Source: Anaerostipes hominis (ex Lee et al. 2021) (GTDB lineage Bacteria > Bacillota > Clostridia > Lachnospirales > Lachnospiraceae). From it: a stretch of 64,000 nt of DNA. Below are positions 49,321 through 59,086 of this stretch, piece by piece. The notes beneath the pieces are model-generated. The model did no database searches. It saw nothing but the letters and a program-made list of their open reading frames with translations, and was not told the DNA's origin. Position 1 is the first letter of the stretch. Each line of letters opens with the position of its first letter. Position numbers and translations under genes: made by a program. The DNA is taken from assembly GCF_002270485.1 (NCBI RefSeq), contig NZ_NQOG01000002.1, forward strand, positions 62,001-126,000, in the 5' to 3' direction.

Positions 49321-49324
49321 AGCT

Positions 49325-50716
49325 ATGGAATTTTTGAATATAGAAAAGTATACATATCTGGAAGAAAAACACCGCGGTTATTTGGACCAGCTGAAAGACT
49401 TCTGTAAAAAAAGCCCGCGTCTTCCACGATATCATATTCATCCGCCGTGCGGGTTGCTGAATGATCCCAATGGCCTCTGTTACTTTGAAGGGAAATATCA
49501 TGTTTTTTATCAATGGTTTCCGTTTGCCCCGAAACATGGGATGAAACACTGGGCCCATGTGATTTCTGAAGATCTTGTACACTGGGAATGGTCTGAGGAG
49601 ATGCTTGTGCCGGATCACGAGTTTGAAAAAAACGGGTGTTATTCGGGAAATTCTATTGAGGCTGGAGGAAAACAGTATCTGTTTTATACAGCCAACTATA
49701 AGACCAAACAGGGAAAGGTGCCGAAACAGGCATTGGCCGTAATGGAAAAAGACGGAAAAATTCATAAATATTCGGGTAATCCCGTCATAGACGGAGCACC
49801 GGAAGGAATGTCAGGAGAGATCCGTGACCCGTTTGTATTTGAGAAAGACGATAGTTATTATATGATGCTTGGAGGTTCAGATCTTGACGGAACCGGACAG
49901 ATTTTAATTTATAAAAGTGCGGATCTCTTAAGCTGGGACTATAGGGGAAATCTGGATCTTGGTAGGCAGGATCTTGGCACAATGTTTGAATGCCCTGCGT
50001 ACATGGAAATTGATGGAAAGGATGTACTTCTTTTATCTCTGATCGGCCGCGCAGCCCAGGAAGAACGTTTTCAGAATGAATTCAGCACAGTATGTTTTAC
50101 TGGCAGAATTGATCTTGAAAAGCTTACATTTGAAACGGAAACTATGGAAGAACTGGATAAGGGATTTGATTTTTATGCTCCTCAGATGTTTTGCGGCAAA
50201 GGCGGAAGGCCGCTGATGTTTGGCTGGTTCGGGTGCGGAGTACAGGAACTGCCGTATTTCAGGGAAGATATGTGGCAGCATGCTTTGACTCTGCCAAGAG
50301 AAATTTGTATTAAAGACGGCAGACTGTATCAGATGCCTGCACAGGAAATAATTTCACAGTTTTCTGCATTGGACATAAAGAGAGGTCAAATTATTATCCC
50401 GGAAGAAAATGCATGGAGACTTCATCTCATATCTGATACAGAATGCAAAACAGAAATTCATATTGGGGAATCGTATGATCATTTGAAGATTGTTATGGAC
50501 CCAATCAAAGGACAATTCATTGCTGACCGGAGCTGTCTGAAACAAAAGATCAGTGAGGAATATGGGACACGAAGGGTCTGTCCTCTGGATACACATAAAT
50601 CTGTTGAAGTTGATCTGTATTATGATAATACATTTTTAGAGATTTATATTGATGGAGGAAAGGACGTTATGTCACTGCGGCTGTTTCCTGAGTCATATAA
50701 AGTTGAAATGATATAA
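49325..50716 (+). CDS. GH32 beta-fructosidase / sucrose-6-phosphate hydrolase
   Basis: A 464-residue GH32 enzyme without a signal peptide. Asp47 (nucleophile) is in GLLNDPNGLCYFEGKYHVFYQ, the second Asp in GEIRDPFVFEK and the acid/base Glu in TMFECPAYMEI. The C-terminal sandwich has EIYIDGGKDVMSLRLF. It is full length and intact, unlike the GH32 relic at the head of the operon, so it probably carries the hydrolase function. It begins four bases after the PTS stop. Confidence 0.93.
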   Translation: MEFLNIEKYTYLEEKHRGYLDQLKDFCKKSPRLPRYHIHPPCGLLNDPNGLCYFEGKYHVFYQWFPFAPKHGMKHWAHVISEDLVHWEWSEEMLVPDHEFEKNGCYSGNSIEAGGKQYLFYTANYKTKQGKVPKQALAVMEKDGKIHKYSGNPVIDGAPEGMSGEIRDPFVFEKDDSYYMMLGGSDLDGTGQILIYKSADLLSWDYRGNLDLGRQDLGTMFECPAYMEIDGKDVLLLSLIGRAAQEERFQNEFSTVCFTGRIDLEKLTFETETMEELDKGFDFYAPQMFCGKGGRPLMFGWFGCGVQELPYFREDMWQHALTLPREICIKDGRLYQMPAQEIISQFSALDIKRGQIIIPEENAWRLHLISDTECKTEIHIGESYDHLKIVMDPIKGQFIADRSCLKQKISEEYGTRRVCPLDTHKSVEVDLYYDNTFLEIYIDGGKDVMSLRLFPESYKVEMI

Positions 50717-50728
50717 AGATTTAAAGAT

Positions 50729-50768
50729 AAAAGAAGTCTCTCGCTTTTAGGCTGAGACTTCTTTTTTT
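50729..50768. terminator. Terminator after the second fructoside operon
   Basis: AAAAGAAGTCTC (50729-50740) and GAGACTTCTTTT (50754-50765) form a perfect stem with A- and T-tracts on both sides. It also ends the minus-strand YeiH relic. Confidence 0.9.
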
Positions 50769-50774
50769 CACGAT

Positions 50775-51493
50775 TTATAGAATTCCGATAATACTCTGTA
50801 TCCCAAGGCTTACCACAGAGATGGCAACCCAGCAGCAAAATCCCATAAAGATTGGCTTACCGCCAGTTTTTACAAGTTTGACGATATGAGTATTCAGCCC
50901 AATAGCGGACATTGCCATAACGATAAAAAATTTGCTTAAAGTTTTTAAAGGATCTGTCACAGCTACAGGCAGGGAAAACACAGTTGTGATGACAGAGGCA
51001 AGGATGAAAAACAATACAAATATTGGAAAGACCTGCTTTAGGCTGAAATTGGAGCCGCTTTCTTCCAAAGTCTTCTCTTTTTTCTCTGCACGGAAAATCG
51101 CAAGCGCCAGGGTGATCGGAATAATTGCTAAAGTTCATGTAAGTTTTACAATAGTAACAACATTCAGAGTATTGCTGCCATGAATTCCATCCCATGCTGC
51201 AGCGGTGGCAGTGACGGAGGATGTGTCGTTGACGGCTGTGCCTGCGAACAGGCCAAAGCCTCCATTGGACAGGTGAAGTATATTTCCGAGTGCTGGAAAT
51301 ATAAGGGCAGCAATCACGTTGAACAGAAAGATGACGGAGATAGATTGTGCAATCTCTTCGTCATCGGCTTCGATCACAGGTGCAGTGGCTGCTGTCCTTT
51401 TTCCAGGATATCGGTAAGATTCATGCCGAATCCAAGGAGGATGACCGCATACTGCAAAATTTTCTTCGAGGTAAAGGCAATCCCGGGCTTCAT
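50775..51493 (-). pseudogene. YeiH-family membrane protein relic
   Basis: Pieces of a YeiH/UPF0324 family transporter lie on the minus strand in three frames: [20 protein letters not shown], then [14 protein letters not shown] (start 51493), next [33 protein letters not shown] and [22 protein letters not shown] (51135-51380), then the C-terminal part SLKQVFPIFVLFFILASVITTV...LVKTGGKPIFMGFCCW to 50775. The N-terminal ~50 residues are missing, an internal segment is deleted after GQQ, and frameshifts occur near 51370 and 51120. LysR genes often accompany yeiH, and one lies at 52149. Confidence 0.85.
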
Positions 51494-51638
51494 AGATCAT
51501 ATAATAAGATAATTTAATGATTTTTGATTCAAAATAAAAAATATATATACATTTATCATAATTGCTATTGAATAAAGCATTCATATATGTTAATCTAACT
51601 GTATGCTTAGTCAAAAAATATAAAGGAGATGCATTTAA

Positions 51639-52019
51639 GTGAGTGGAGCAAAACTAACAGAAGCAGAATCAGTAGTAATGAGATGTATTTGGAATTATGA
51701 GAAAGAAGAGATCCCGTTTTTGACATTAATAGAAGAGCTGAAGGATAAGTATGGTAAGGATTACAAGAGGACAACCGTACGTACATTTCTTTTTGATCTG
51801 GAAGCAAAGGGATATGCGGTGGTTGAGAGACGGGGAAAATTTTCCTATGTGAAGCCGGTTGTCAAAAAAGATGACTACAAGAAAGTCAAGGCAGAAGAGG
51901 TATTGGATATCTGGTTTGACGGATCAGCAAAAAACTTTATCAGTGCTCTCAGCGAGAGAATATCCGGGGACGAGCACCAAAAACTGAAGAAGCTGCTGGA
52001 CGAATTGGATGCAGATTGA
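51639..52019 (+). CDS. BlaI/MecI/CopY-family repressor
   Basis: A 126-residue winged-helix repressor: [71 protein letters not shown], followed by a dimerising helical tail. GTG 51639 is the likely start with AAAGGAGAT nine bases upstream. No beta-lactamase or BlaR1-type sensor lies next to it; members of this family also control metal and unknown genes. Targets cannot be told from the window. Confidence 0.9.
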   Translation: MSGAKLTEAESVVMRCIWNYEKEEIPFLTLIEELKDKYGKDYKRTTVRTFLFDLEAKGYAVVERRGKFSYVKPVVKKDDYKKVKAEEVLDIWFDGSAKNFISALSERISGDEHQKLKKLLDELDAD

Positions 52020-52148
52020 TCTGACAGAGTATTGGAAACGGGAAAAGTTCAGCCGGGAGAGGAGAGACATTCTGATTTGCAGGGATGTCTTTTTCGTTAT
52101 ATAAACTTGTCCATTCTGTCCCAGACATAAAAGACAAAGGAGAACGAT

Positions 52149-53045
52149 ATGCTGGATTTTAGGATTTTTACATTTCTTGAAGTATGTAAACAGATGAATT
52201 TTACAAAGGCAGCTAAAAAACTGAATATCACACAGCCTGCGGTGTCACAGCATATAAGATGGCTTGAAAAGGAATACGGGATAAAGCTGTTTGAGATGGA
52301 AGGGAAAAAGCTGAGTCTTACCGAAAAAGGAGATCTGTTCCGGAATGCGGCTATGACATTTCAGCACGATGAGATGTACTTAAAACATAAAATACAGGAA
52401 ATGAAAAAGGGAAAACGCAGGTTTTATTTCGGAGCGACCTTGACGATCGGAGATTTTATTCTTCCCCATGCAGCGGCTGAATTTATTAAAATGCATCCCG
52501 ACACAGAAATTTCAATAAGGATTGCAAATACAGAGGATCTCTTAAACCAGCTGGATCAGGGTGAGATTGATTTTGCCATGGTTGAGGGATATTTTGAAAA
52601 GAAGGAATATGATTACCGCATATATTCCAGGGAATCCTATATTGCTGTCTGCGGCAGAGACTATTGTTTTCAAAAGGAACCGGAGGTGCTGGAGAACCTG
52701 CTCTCTGAACCTTTGATAACGAGGGAGGCGGGATCAGGTACGAGAGAGATTATGGAAAAAAGTCTGGAGGGAAGGAACTTAAAGATCGGAGATTTTAAGA
52801 AAAATCATGAGGCCAGCAGTCTGCATATGATAAAAAAACTGGTGGCTGAAGGGTGCGGGATTACCTTCCTGTATGAGGCAGCCGCAAGAGAAGAATTAAG
52901 AGACGGTATACTGAGAAAACTGGAATTGAAAGATTTTCCGGTAGTTCATGATTTTACATTCGTGTGGAGGTATCATAGCATTTTTTCACAAGATTACCTT
53001 GATATATTCAACAGTTTGCACAAAGATGATGAATATACAATATAA
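52149..53045 (+). CDS. LysR-family transcriptional regulator
   Basis: A 298-residue LysR regulator. The headpiece is FLEVCKQMNFTKAAKKLNITQPAVSQHIRWLEKEYGIKLFEMEGKKLSLTEKG, and the effector-binding half runs from about residue 90. It resembles regulators of the CysL/YeiE type that often flank yeiH; the yeiH relic lies 650 bases upstream. It may also influence the acd-etfBA operon downstream, but no evidence ties it there. AAAGGAG lies before the ATG. Confidence 0.92.
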   Translation: MLDFRIFTFLEVCKQMNFTKAAKKLNITQPAVSQHIRWLEKEYGIKLFEMEGKKLSLTEKGDLFRNAAMTFQHDEMYLKHKIQEMKKGKRRFYFGATLTIGDFILPHAAAEFIKMHPDTEISIRIANTEDLLNQLDQGEIDFAMVEGYFEKKEYDYRIYSRESYIAVCGRDYCFQKEPEVLENLLSEPLITREAGSGTREIMEKSLEGRNLKIGDFKKNHEASSLHMIKKLVAEGCGITFLYEAAAREELRDGILRKLELKDFPVVHDFTFVWRYHSIFSQDYLDIFNSLHKDDEYTI

Positions 53046-53070
53046 ATAGACAATAAATTAACGAAAGCTG

Positions 53071-53145
53071 TTGACACAACTTTCACAAAGTGATACTATT
53101 AGCTCACAAATATTTAGCTTACAAAGTATTGGCGGGCTAATAGTA
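53071..53145 (+). promoter_or_regulatory. acd-etfBA promoter with repeats
   Basis: TTGACA (53071-53076), a 17-base spacer and TACTAT (53094-53099). TACTATTAGC (53094-53103) has its inverted copy GCTAATAGTA at 53136-53145, and TTAGCTCACAAA / TTAGCTTACAAA is directly repeated between them. The inverted pair could form an mRNA hairpin or bind a regulator. Confidence 0.75.
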
Positions 53146-53192
53146 GGGATGCTAATAAGTTTTATGTAAAAGCAAACAGGAGGAAAAAGAAA

Positions 53193-54335
53193 ATGGTTGA
53201 ATTTAAATTGACAAAAGAACAGCTGCTTGCACAGCAGATGTTCAAAGATTTCGCAGAGACAGAAATCAAACCAATTGCCAGGGATATGGATGAAACAGAA
53301 GAATTCAGCATGGATCTGCTTGAAAAAATGAAAAAATTCGGTATTATGGGAATTCCATATTCCAAAGAATACGGCGGAGAGGGTGCCGATGTCTTAACAT
53401 ATACACTTTGTATGGAAGAGATGTCTAAAGTAGATGCCTCTACAGGAATCACGATTTCCGTACATACATCGCTATGCTGTTCCTGTATCAATGACTTTGC
53501 TTCCGAAGAGCAGAAACAGAAATTCCTTCGTCCTCTGGTTGACGGATCTAAAGTAGGATGCTTCGGCCTTACAGAGCCTGGAGCGGGTACGGATGCCAGC
53601 GGTGTGAAGACAAGTGCTGTGCTGGACGGTGACCATTATGTATTAAACGGACAGAAAGTATTTACTACAAACTCAGGTTTTGCCGATACTTTTATCATTT
53701 TTGCAATGACAGATAAGAGTGCGGGAACAAGAGGAATGTCTGCATTTATTGTTGACAGAAACACACCGGGATTAGAGGTCAGCAAAAATATTCCTCGTAT
53801 GGGTATCCGTGCTGCATCTAACTGTGAAGTTGCGCTGGTTGATGTGAGGGTTCCGAAAGAGAATGTGATCGCAGGTGAAGGAAAAGGATATAAGATCGCG
53901 ATGTCGGCACTGGCAGGCGGACGTATCGGAATCGGAGCTCAGTCTGTTGGTATTGCACAGGGTGCGTTAGATGAGGCGATCAAATATGTAAAAGAAAGAA
54001 AACAGTTTGGGAAACCGATTTCTAAATTTCAGAATACACAGTTCCTGATCGCAGAACTCCAGGTGAAAATTGACGCTGCCCGCCTTATGGTATGGAGAGC
54101 GGCAAAGGCCAAAGACGATCATGAAAATTATGCTCCGCTGGCAGCATCCTGCAAATTGTTTGCATCTGATGTGGCAGTGGAAGTGACAAGAGCGGCTGTA
54201 CAGCTCCTTGGGGGATATGGATACTCCAGAGAATATCCGGTAGAAAGAATGTACCGTGACGCCAAGATCACAGAGATCTACGAAGGTACATCTGAGGCTA
54301 TGAAGATGATCGTAGGCGGCGGATTGTTAAGATAA
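53193..54335 (+). CDS. Acyl-CoA dehydrogenase (butyryl-CoA dehydrogenase-like)
   Basis: A 380-residue FAD enzyme of the short-chain acyl-CoA dehydrogenase family. Seen are GCFGLTEPGAGTDASGV (FAD-binding), TNSGFADTFIIFAMTD, the ERKQFGKPISKFQ segment and the catalytic Glu364 in EIYEGTSEA. Paired with etfB-etfA it can form an electron-bifurcating Bcd-Etf complex as in butyrate producers, but crt and hbd are not beside it, so another enoyl-CoA substrate is possible. AGGAGG precedes the ATG. Confidence 0.94.
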   Translation: MVEFKLTKEQLLAQQMFKDFAETEIKPIARDMDETEEFSMDLLEKMKKFGIMGIPYSKEYGGEGADVLTYTLCMEEMSKVDASTGITISVHTSLCCSCINDFASEEQKQKFLRPLVDGSKVGCFGLTEPGAGTDASGVKTSAVLDGDHYVLNGQKVFTTNSGFADTFIIFAMTDKSAGTRGMSAFIVDRNTPGLEVSKNIPRMGIRAASNCEVALVDVRVPKENVIAGEGKGYKIAMSALAGGRIGIGAQSVGIAQGALDEAIKYVKERKQFGKPISKFQNTQFLIAELQVKIDAARLMVWRAAKAKDDHENYAPLAASCKLFASDVAVEVTRAAVQLLGGYGYSREYPVERMYRDAKITEIYEGTSEAMKMIVGGGLLR

Positions 54336-54361
54336 GCTTAAAGCGGAAGGAGAATAAAGAG

Positions 54362-55159
54362 ATGAAAATCGTTGTTTGTGCAAAACAAGTACCAGATACA
54401 ACTGAAGTAAAATTAGATCCAAAGACAAATACCCTGATCAGAGACGGTGTACCTAGTATCATCAATCCGGATGATAAAGCGGGGATCGAAGCTGCCCTGC
54501 AGTTAAAAGAAAAATGCCCGGGAAGCACTGTGACCGTTGTTTCCATGGGACCGCCTCAGGCAGATGTGGCATTAAGAGAAGCACTTGCTATGGGATGTGA
54601 TGATGCAGTTCTTGTTTCTGACAGAGCTTTCGGAGGAGCAGATACATGGGCAACCTCTTCTACGATCGCAGCGGCTATCAAAAAATTAGATTTTGATGTG
54701 ATTATCACAGGACGTCAGGCAATCGACGGAGATACCGCACAGGTAGGTCCTCAGATCGCAGAACATCTTGGTATTCCTCAGGTCAGCTATGTGGAAGATT
54801 TAAATGTGGAAGGGGAGGACACTCTGATCGTTCAGAGACAGTTTGAAGACCGTCATCAGATCATTGAAGTAAAGACTCCTTGTCTGATCACAGCTTTGGC
54901 TGAACTGGCTGATCCCAGATATATGACGGTACACGGTGCATTTGATGCCTACAGAGAAAAAGAAGTAAAAGTCTGGGGGCTTGCAGACTTAGAAGATACC
55001 ATAGACCAGGCAAACATTGGATTAAAGGGATCTCCTACAAGAGTAAAGAAATCTTTTACAAAACAGGCCAAAGGTGCGGGAACCATTTTAAAAGATTTAT
55101 CAGCAGACGAAGCAGTGGCATCTATTGTTGGTAAACTTCAGGAAAAGCACATCATTTAA
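54362..55159 (+). CDS. etfB: Electron transfer flavoprotein beta subunit
   Basis: A 265-residue EtfB with AKQVPDTTEVKLDPKTNTLIRDG, the AMP/FAD loop GRQAIDGDTAQVGPQIAE near residues 122-139, and LADPRYMTVHGAF. It pairs with EtfA and carries electrons to or from the acyl-CoA dehydrogenase. The GD(T)AQVGP loop is the kind found in bifurcating Etfs, so FAD rather than AMP may be bound. GGAAGGAG lies 10 bases before the ATG. Confidence 0.96.
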   Translation: MKIVVCAKQVPDTTEVKLDPKTNTLIRDGVPSIINPDDKAGIEAALQLKEKCPGSTVTVVSMGPPQADVALREALAMGCDDAVLVSDRAFGGADTWATSSTIAAAIKKLDFDVIITGRQAIDGDTAQVGPQIAEHLGIPQVSYVEDLNVEGEDTLIVQRQFEDRHQIIEVKTPCLITALAELADPRYMTVHGAFDAYREKEVKVWGLADLEDTIDQANIGLKGSPTRVKKSFTKQAKGAGTILKDLSADEAVASIVGKLQEKHII

Positions 55160-55178
55160 GCAAGGAGGAGAATTAAAA

Positions 55179-56174
55179 ATGAGCAGAGACGTATACGTAT
55201 TCGCTGAACAGAGAGACGGCGAACTTCAGAAAGTCGGAATCGAATTAGTTGGCAAAGCAAGAGAACTGGCAGACGACCTTGGACAGCAGGTTGCTGCAGT
55301 TCTGCTTGGGTCAGGCGTGAAAGATAAAGCGCAGGAACTGATTGCCTGCGGAGCAGATAAAGTCGTTGTTGTAGATGATGTTATGCTGAAAGAGTATGTC
55401 ACAGAGCCGTATACGAAGGCACTGACAGCCGTGATCAATGCAAAAGATCCCGAGATCGTGCTTTATGGGGCATCTTCCATCGGACGAGACCTTGCGCCGA
55501 GAGTATCCGCAAGAATTCACACAGGACTGACAGCAGACTGTACTGCACTCGAGATTGATGAGGAGACAAAGCTTCTTATGATGACCCGTCCGGCATTTGG
55601 CGGAAATATCATGGCAACGATCGTGTGTGAAGACTTCCGTCCTCAGATGGCAACGGTCCGTCCGGGTGTTATGAAAGCGTTGGAAAGCGATGCATCCAGA
55701 AGTGGTGAGGTTGAAGAATTCAAGGTGGAATTCTCTGCTGCAGACATGAATGTAAAAGTACGCGAGACTGTAAAGACAGCTCATAAATCTGTAGACATCA
55801 CAGAGGCGAAGATTCTTGTTTCCGGAGGACGAGGAATCGGAAGCGCAGATAAGTTCAAGATGTTAGAAGAACTTGCCGATGTTATGGAAGGCGAAGTATC
55901 CTCTTCCAGAGCCTGTGTGGATTCTGGATGGATCAGTGCTGACCGCCAGGTAGGGCAGACAGGAAAGACTGTTCGTCCGGAATTATATCTGGCCTGCGGT
56001 ATATCAGGAGCCATCCAGCACGCAGCAGGCATGGAAAACTCTGAATTTATCGTAGCTATCAACCGAGATGAAGATGCTCCGATCTTTGACATTGCGGATC
56101 TTGGAATCGTAGGAGATTTAAATACTATCGTGCCGAAGCTTACGGAAGCGGTTAAGGCTTTGAAAGCTAAATAA
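55179..56174 (+). CDS. etfA: Electron transfer flavoprotein alpha subunit
   Basis: A 331-residue EtfA. The N-terminal domain begins MSRDVYVFAEQRDGELQKVG. The C-terminal FAD domain has ILVSGGRGIGSADKF near residue 210, SSRACVDSGWISADRQVGQTGKTV, LYLACGISGAIQHAAGM and IAINRDEDAPIFDIADLGIVGDLN. AAGGAGGAG sets ATG 55179, 19 bases after etfB. Comparison shows the relic at 15030-15311 is another EtfA type fused to rubredoxin sequence. Confidence 0.96.
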   Translation: MSRDVYVFAEQRDGELQKVGIELVGKARELADDLGQQVAAVLLGSGVKDKAQELIACGADKVVVVDDVMLKEYVTEPYTKALTAVINAKDPEIVLYGASSIGRDLAPRVSARIHTGLTADCTALEIDEETKLLMMTRPAFGGNIMATIVCEDFRPQMATVRPGVMKALESDASRSGEVEEFKVEFSAADMNVKVRETVKTAHKSVDITEAKILVSGGRGIGSADKFKMLEELADVMEGEVSSSRACVDSGWISADRQVGQTGKTVRPELYLACGISGAIQHAAGMENSEFIVAINRDEDAPIFDIADLGIVGDLNTIVPKLTEAVKALKAK

Positions 56175-56209
56175 GATATATAGAAAGAATAATTATATAT
56201 AATATAGGG

Positions 56210-56245
56210 AAGAAGGAGAATAGCAGATTATTTTCCTTCTTTTTG
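56210..56245 (+). terminator. Terminator of acd-etfBA
   Basis: AAGAAGGAGAATA (56210-56222) pairs with TATTTTCCTTCTT (56229-56241) with one mismatch; T residues follow. Confidence 0.85.
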
Positions 56246-56799
56246 TTTGTTTTAGCCGAGGGATAAAATAAAAAATAGATTGTTTTATTTGAAATAGAAG
56301 ATATCAAGGGATATTAAAACTATCGAAAAGCATATTAGTAAAGGATTATCAAAGCAATTATTTTACCAATATGATTGTTTATGAAATACAAAAAGAAGAT
56401 ATGTCTAGTGCTAGAACTAGAATATATTCGGACATTAATTTACATTAGTGTTTTGCCAGCGTTTGATACTAACCAGATGAAAGAGTATCAACATCTAAAG
56501 AATAAGCTTAACGAGATACTATTGATTGAAAACTAATTCTTGTAATTAAAGGATTTTCTTCAGAAGCATGCGAAGTGACCGCTAAAATATGACAATTATA
56601 CAAAAAGCCATATCAGCGGTGGACTCTTTAAGTTAAAAGGTGCCAAAGTCCACTTTATGTGACCGATTCTGTCCGTGATCTGCGTTGACTTTGAACAACA
56701 GAAAAATTATCTTTGGATATTGTCTTCAAGAACCTATATGTAGAGGTTCCGCTTGTGAAGATAAAGTGATATAATAATTGGCAATGAGTTTTGTTCTGA
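56246..56799. other. AT-rich region without an intact gene
   Basis: About 550 bases with no open frame above 40 codons and no promoter I trust. One coding-like segment reads KYDNYTKSHISGGLFKLKGAKVHFM (from about 56586). Given the PglX tail that follows, the region probably contains eroded upstream defence-gene sequence, but nothing here could be assigned. Confidence 0.5.
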
Positions 56800-56991
56800 T
56801 GTAAAGCAATGAGAGTACAATTATGGGAATGTAAGGAGTATGATGAAAGAATTGTTCATCTTGCGCTGGATTGTATTGCCATCCACTTGGATTATGGTAT
56901 TAAAGCCAATTACCGTAAGGTGTAGATAGGATCTGATGGGAAGTTCTACGAAGTGTTGGCCGACTCAAAATCCATTATGACCAAGAAATGA
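56800..56991 (+). pseudogene. BREX PglX (DNA adenine methyltransferase) C-terminal relic
   Basis: The frame reads CKAMRVQLWECKEYDERIVHLALDCIAIHLDYGIKANYRKV, then a TAG where Gln is expected, then IGSDGKFYEVLADSKSIMTKK to TGA 56989-56991. The order ECxxYDxxxxHLALxxIxIDLDDGVKxNYxKVQ is the usual C-terminal signature of PglX in type 1 BREX loci, as I recall the family. Upstream sequence is too eroded to read. It lies before a membrane-protein gene, an AlbA_2 gene and a PglZ-like start, as in BREX loci. Confidence 0.6.
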
Positions 56992-57005
56992 CGAGGAGGT
57001 GTCCT

Positions 57006-57589
57006 ATGGGATATAGGTTTTATCCAGCGTTGATCACAGCAGCGATTGTCCTAATAGGACATGTCTTAAAATGGACTTCACTGCTCGAATATAAGAAGCG
57101 AAGAGATGAAACGATAGAATTCTCAAATAGATTCATAGAATTGGCAAATTACTATATCGAACACTGTTCGATTGAGCCTGAGTTGTATGCTGTTTGCATT
57201 CATGATGTTGATAAAATCCAAAAGGAGTTGGGGAACGATGGTGTACTAGCTGAGTTTGTTGATCCATTCAAACAAATCAAGGGGAGAAACTATCAACTGT
57301 TCATGAATATACTCCCTGAGATGCGTTCCATGGTAAACCAGCTTGACAGTATAATGATTCGAGAGCGAATAGGTCAATTGCCAGGCTTGTGTGATGATGC
57401 TCTTAGAAGGCATGTTGGCAATTTAGACAGGGTGATTGAACAAGAAAAAAAGAGTATTTTGAATCCATTCTTATGTTTTGGAAGTGGAATTCTCTTACAC
57501 TAATTGGTTTGCTTAGCTCAATTATTACTATTGCCCTTGGGTGGGACGGATTTATAGACATTTTGCACAGTTTTATTTCTAAAATTTGA
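57006..57589 (+). pseudogene. Frameshifted two-helix membrane protein
   Basis: ATG 57006 (AGGAGGTG upstream) begins MGYRFYPALITAAIVLIGHVLKWTSLLEYKKRRDETIEFSNRF, an N-terminal membrane helix then a soluble helical region to about residue 155. The frame stops at 57503, but a neighbouring frame continues from about 57475 as LMFWKWNSLTLIGLLSSIITIALGWDGFIDILHSFISKI to TGA 57589, a second membrane helix. A single-base shift near 57470-57480 explains this. I do not recognise the family. It may still make a shortened protein. Confidence 0.65.
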
Positions 57590-57624
57590 GTATAATACTT
57601 TGAATAGAACAGGAGGTGTGACCA

Positions 57625-59076
57625 ATGACAGCAGAAGAGATTTTTGCCGGTGAATCCGACAATGTGGAATTCAAAGAAGAAATCCCGGTAAAAAGCGAAA
57701 GGTATATGAAGACTGTTGTGGCCTTTGCCAACGGCAGAGGCGGCAAGCTGATCTTTGGTGTGGAAAACAACACTTGGAAAGTCACCGGTTTTTCAAAAGA
57801 AGAGGTTTTTCAAAAAATGGATGCCATCACCAATGCCATTTTTGACAGCTGTGAACCGAAAATCATACCCAGTATCGGTGTGCAGGAAGTTGATGGGAAA
57901 TCCATTATTGAAGTGGAAATCATGTCCGGTATGACGCGTCCTTACTATATCAAGAGCCAAGGTCTTTTGGATGGGACGTATGTCCGGGTGAGCGGTACGA
58001 CACGTCATGCAGAACGTTATCAGGTGCAGGAGCTGATTCTGGAAGGCCAGAACCGTTATTATGACTGCGAACCCTGTGAAGGACTAGCTGTCACTTCTGA
58101 GGACATTGCCATTCTGTGTTCCAATATGAAAGCAATGGCGCTGCGAAACACTCTGACTGATGCAGAGAAGGCAAAGGTCAAAGACCTTACGCAAAACGTT
58201 CTGATTTCTTGGGGCGTTTTGATAGAAAAGGATGGGGCAGCTGTTCCGACCAATGCCTATGCGCTGCTGACAGGGCAGGCACATGAGCAGCCAATTATTC
58301 AATGTGCTGTTTTCAAGGGAACTGACAGAGCGTATTTTGTAGACCGCCGAGAGTTTGAAGGCTCCATTCAGGATCAGATGGAAGCAGCGTTCCAGTACGT
58401 GCAGGAGAAAATCAACCGTGGTATGAAAATCCAAGGAATGTACCGGCAGGACGTTTACGAACTGCCTTTGGACAGTGTGCGTGAGTTGATCGCAAATTCT
58501 GTTGCCCACCGCAGCTACTTGGAATCGGGCAATATTCAAATCGCTTTGTTCGATGACCGGCTGGAGGTCACTTCTCCCGGTATGCTGCTGAACGGTGTTT
58601 CCATTGCCAAGATGAAGGAAGGCTATTCTAAGATTAGAAACAGAGCTATTGCCAATGCATTTTCCTACATGAAGATTATTGAAAAATGGGGCAGCGGCAT
58701 TCCTCGTATTATTCGAGAATGCAATGAATATGGCTTGCCTGAGCCGGAGTTTTTTGATTTTGATGGAGACTTCCGGGTGAATATGTATCGGAAAGCCGCC
58801 CCAAATACCAATTTGGAAATGATGAAAGAGGATTCGGCACAATTCGGAAATCCGGCACAATCCGGCACTGCCAGAATGCCGGATCAAGAAATTGCAATAG
58901 TCGGATTTGTAAAAAGCAATGGCAGCTGTACGACTTCACAAGTGGCCGAGCTGCTTTTGGTAAAAGATAGACGAGCAAGAGTTATTCTTGGAAGCCTTGT
59001 AAAAAAGAACATCTTAAAGAAGAGTGGAAACGCAAGAAACACGATGTATCTTGCGGGTGAACAGTTCCCGGAATGA
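57625..59076 (+). CDS. AlbA_2 (Schlafen-type) DNA-binding / HATPase protein
   Basis: A 483-residue protein. The N-terminal AlbA_2 domain has ESDNVEFKEEIPVKSERYMKTVVAFANGRGGKLIFGVEN and YVRVSGTTRHAERYQVQELI (residues 9-140). A HATPase_c_4 region follows (SVRELIANSVAHRSYLESGNIQIALFDDRLEVTSPG near 290-330; EKWGSGIPRIIRE near 350), and a C-terminal winged helix (SNGSCTTSQVAELLLVKDRRARVILGSLVKKNIL). Such proteins are annotated as putative regulators or RecG-like and are often carried inside BREX and other defence loci. AGGAGGTG sets the ATG. It is the only intact gene in this decayed segment. Confidence 0.88.
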   Translation: MTAEEIFAGESDNVEFKEEIPVKSERYMKTVVAFANGRGGKLIFGVENNTWKVTGFSKEEVFQKMDAITNAIFDSCEPKIIPSIGVQEVDGKSIIEVEIMSGMTRPYYIKSQGLLDGTYVRVSGTTRHAERYQVQELILEGQNRYYDCEPCEGLAVTSEDIAILCSNMKAMALRNTLTDAEKAKVKDLTQNVLISWGVLIEKDGAAVPTNAYALLTGQAHEQPIIQCAVFKGTDRAYFVDRREFEGSIQDQMEAAFQYVQEKINRGMKIQGMYRQDVYELPLDSVRELIANSVAHRSYLESGNIQIALFDDRLEVTSPGMLLNGVSIAKMKEGYSKIRNRAIANAFSYMKIIEKWGSGIPRIIRECNEYGLPEPEFFDFDGDFRVNMYRKAAPNTNLEMMKEDSAQFGNPAQSGTARMPDQEIAIVGFVKSNGSCTTSQVAELLLVKDRRARVILGSLVKKNILKKSGNARNTMYLAGEQFPE

Positions 59077-59086
59077 AAGTGATAAC

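Noticed and set aside
49304-49765. 153-residue minus-strand frame over the second GH32 gene
   Set aside because: Antisense to conserved catalytic motifs.
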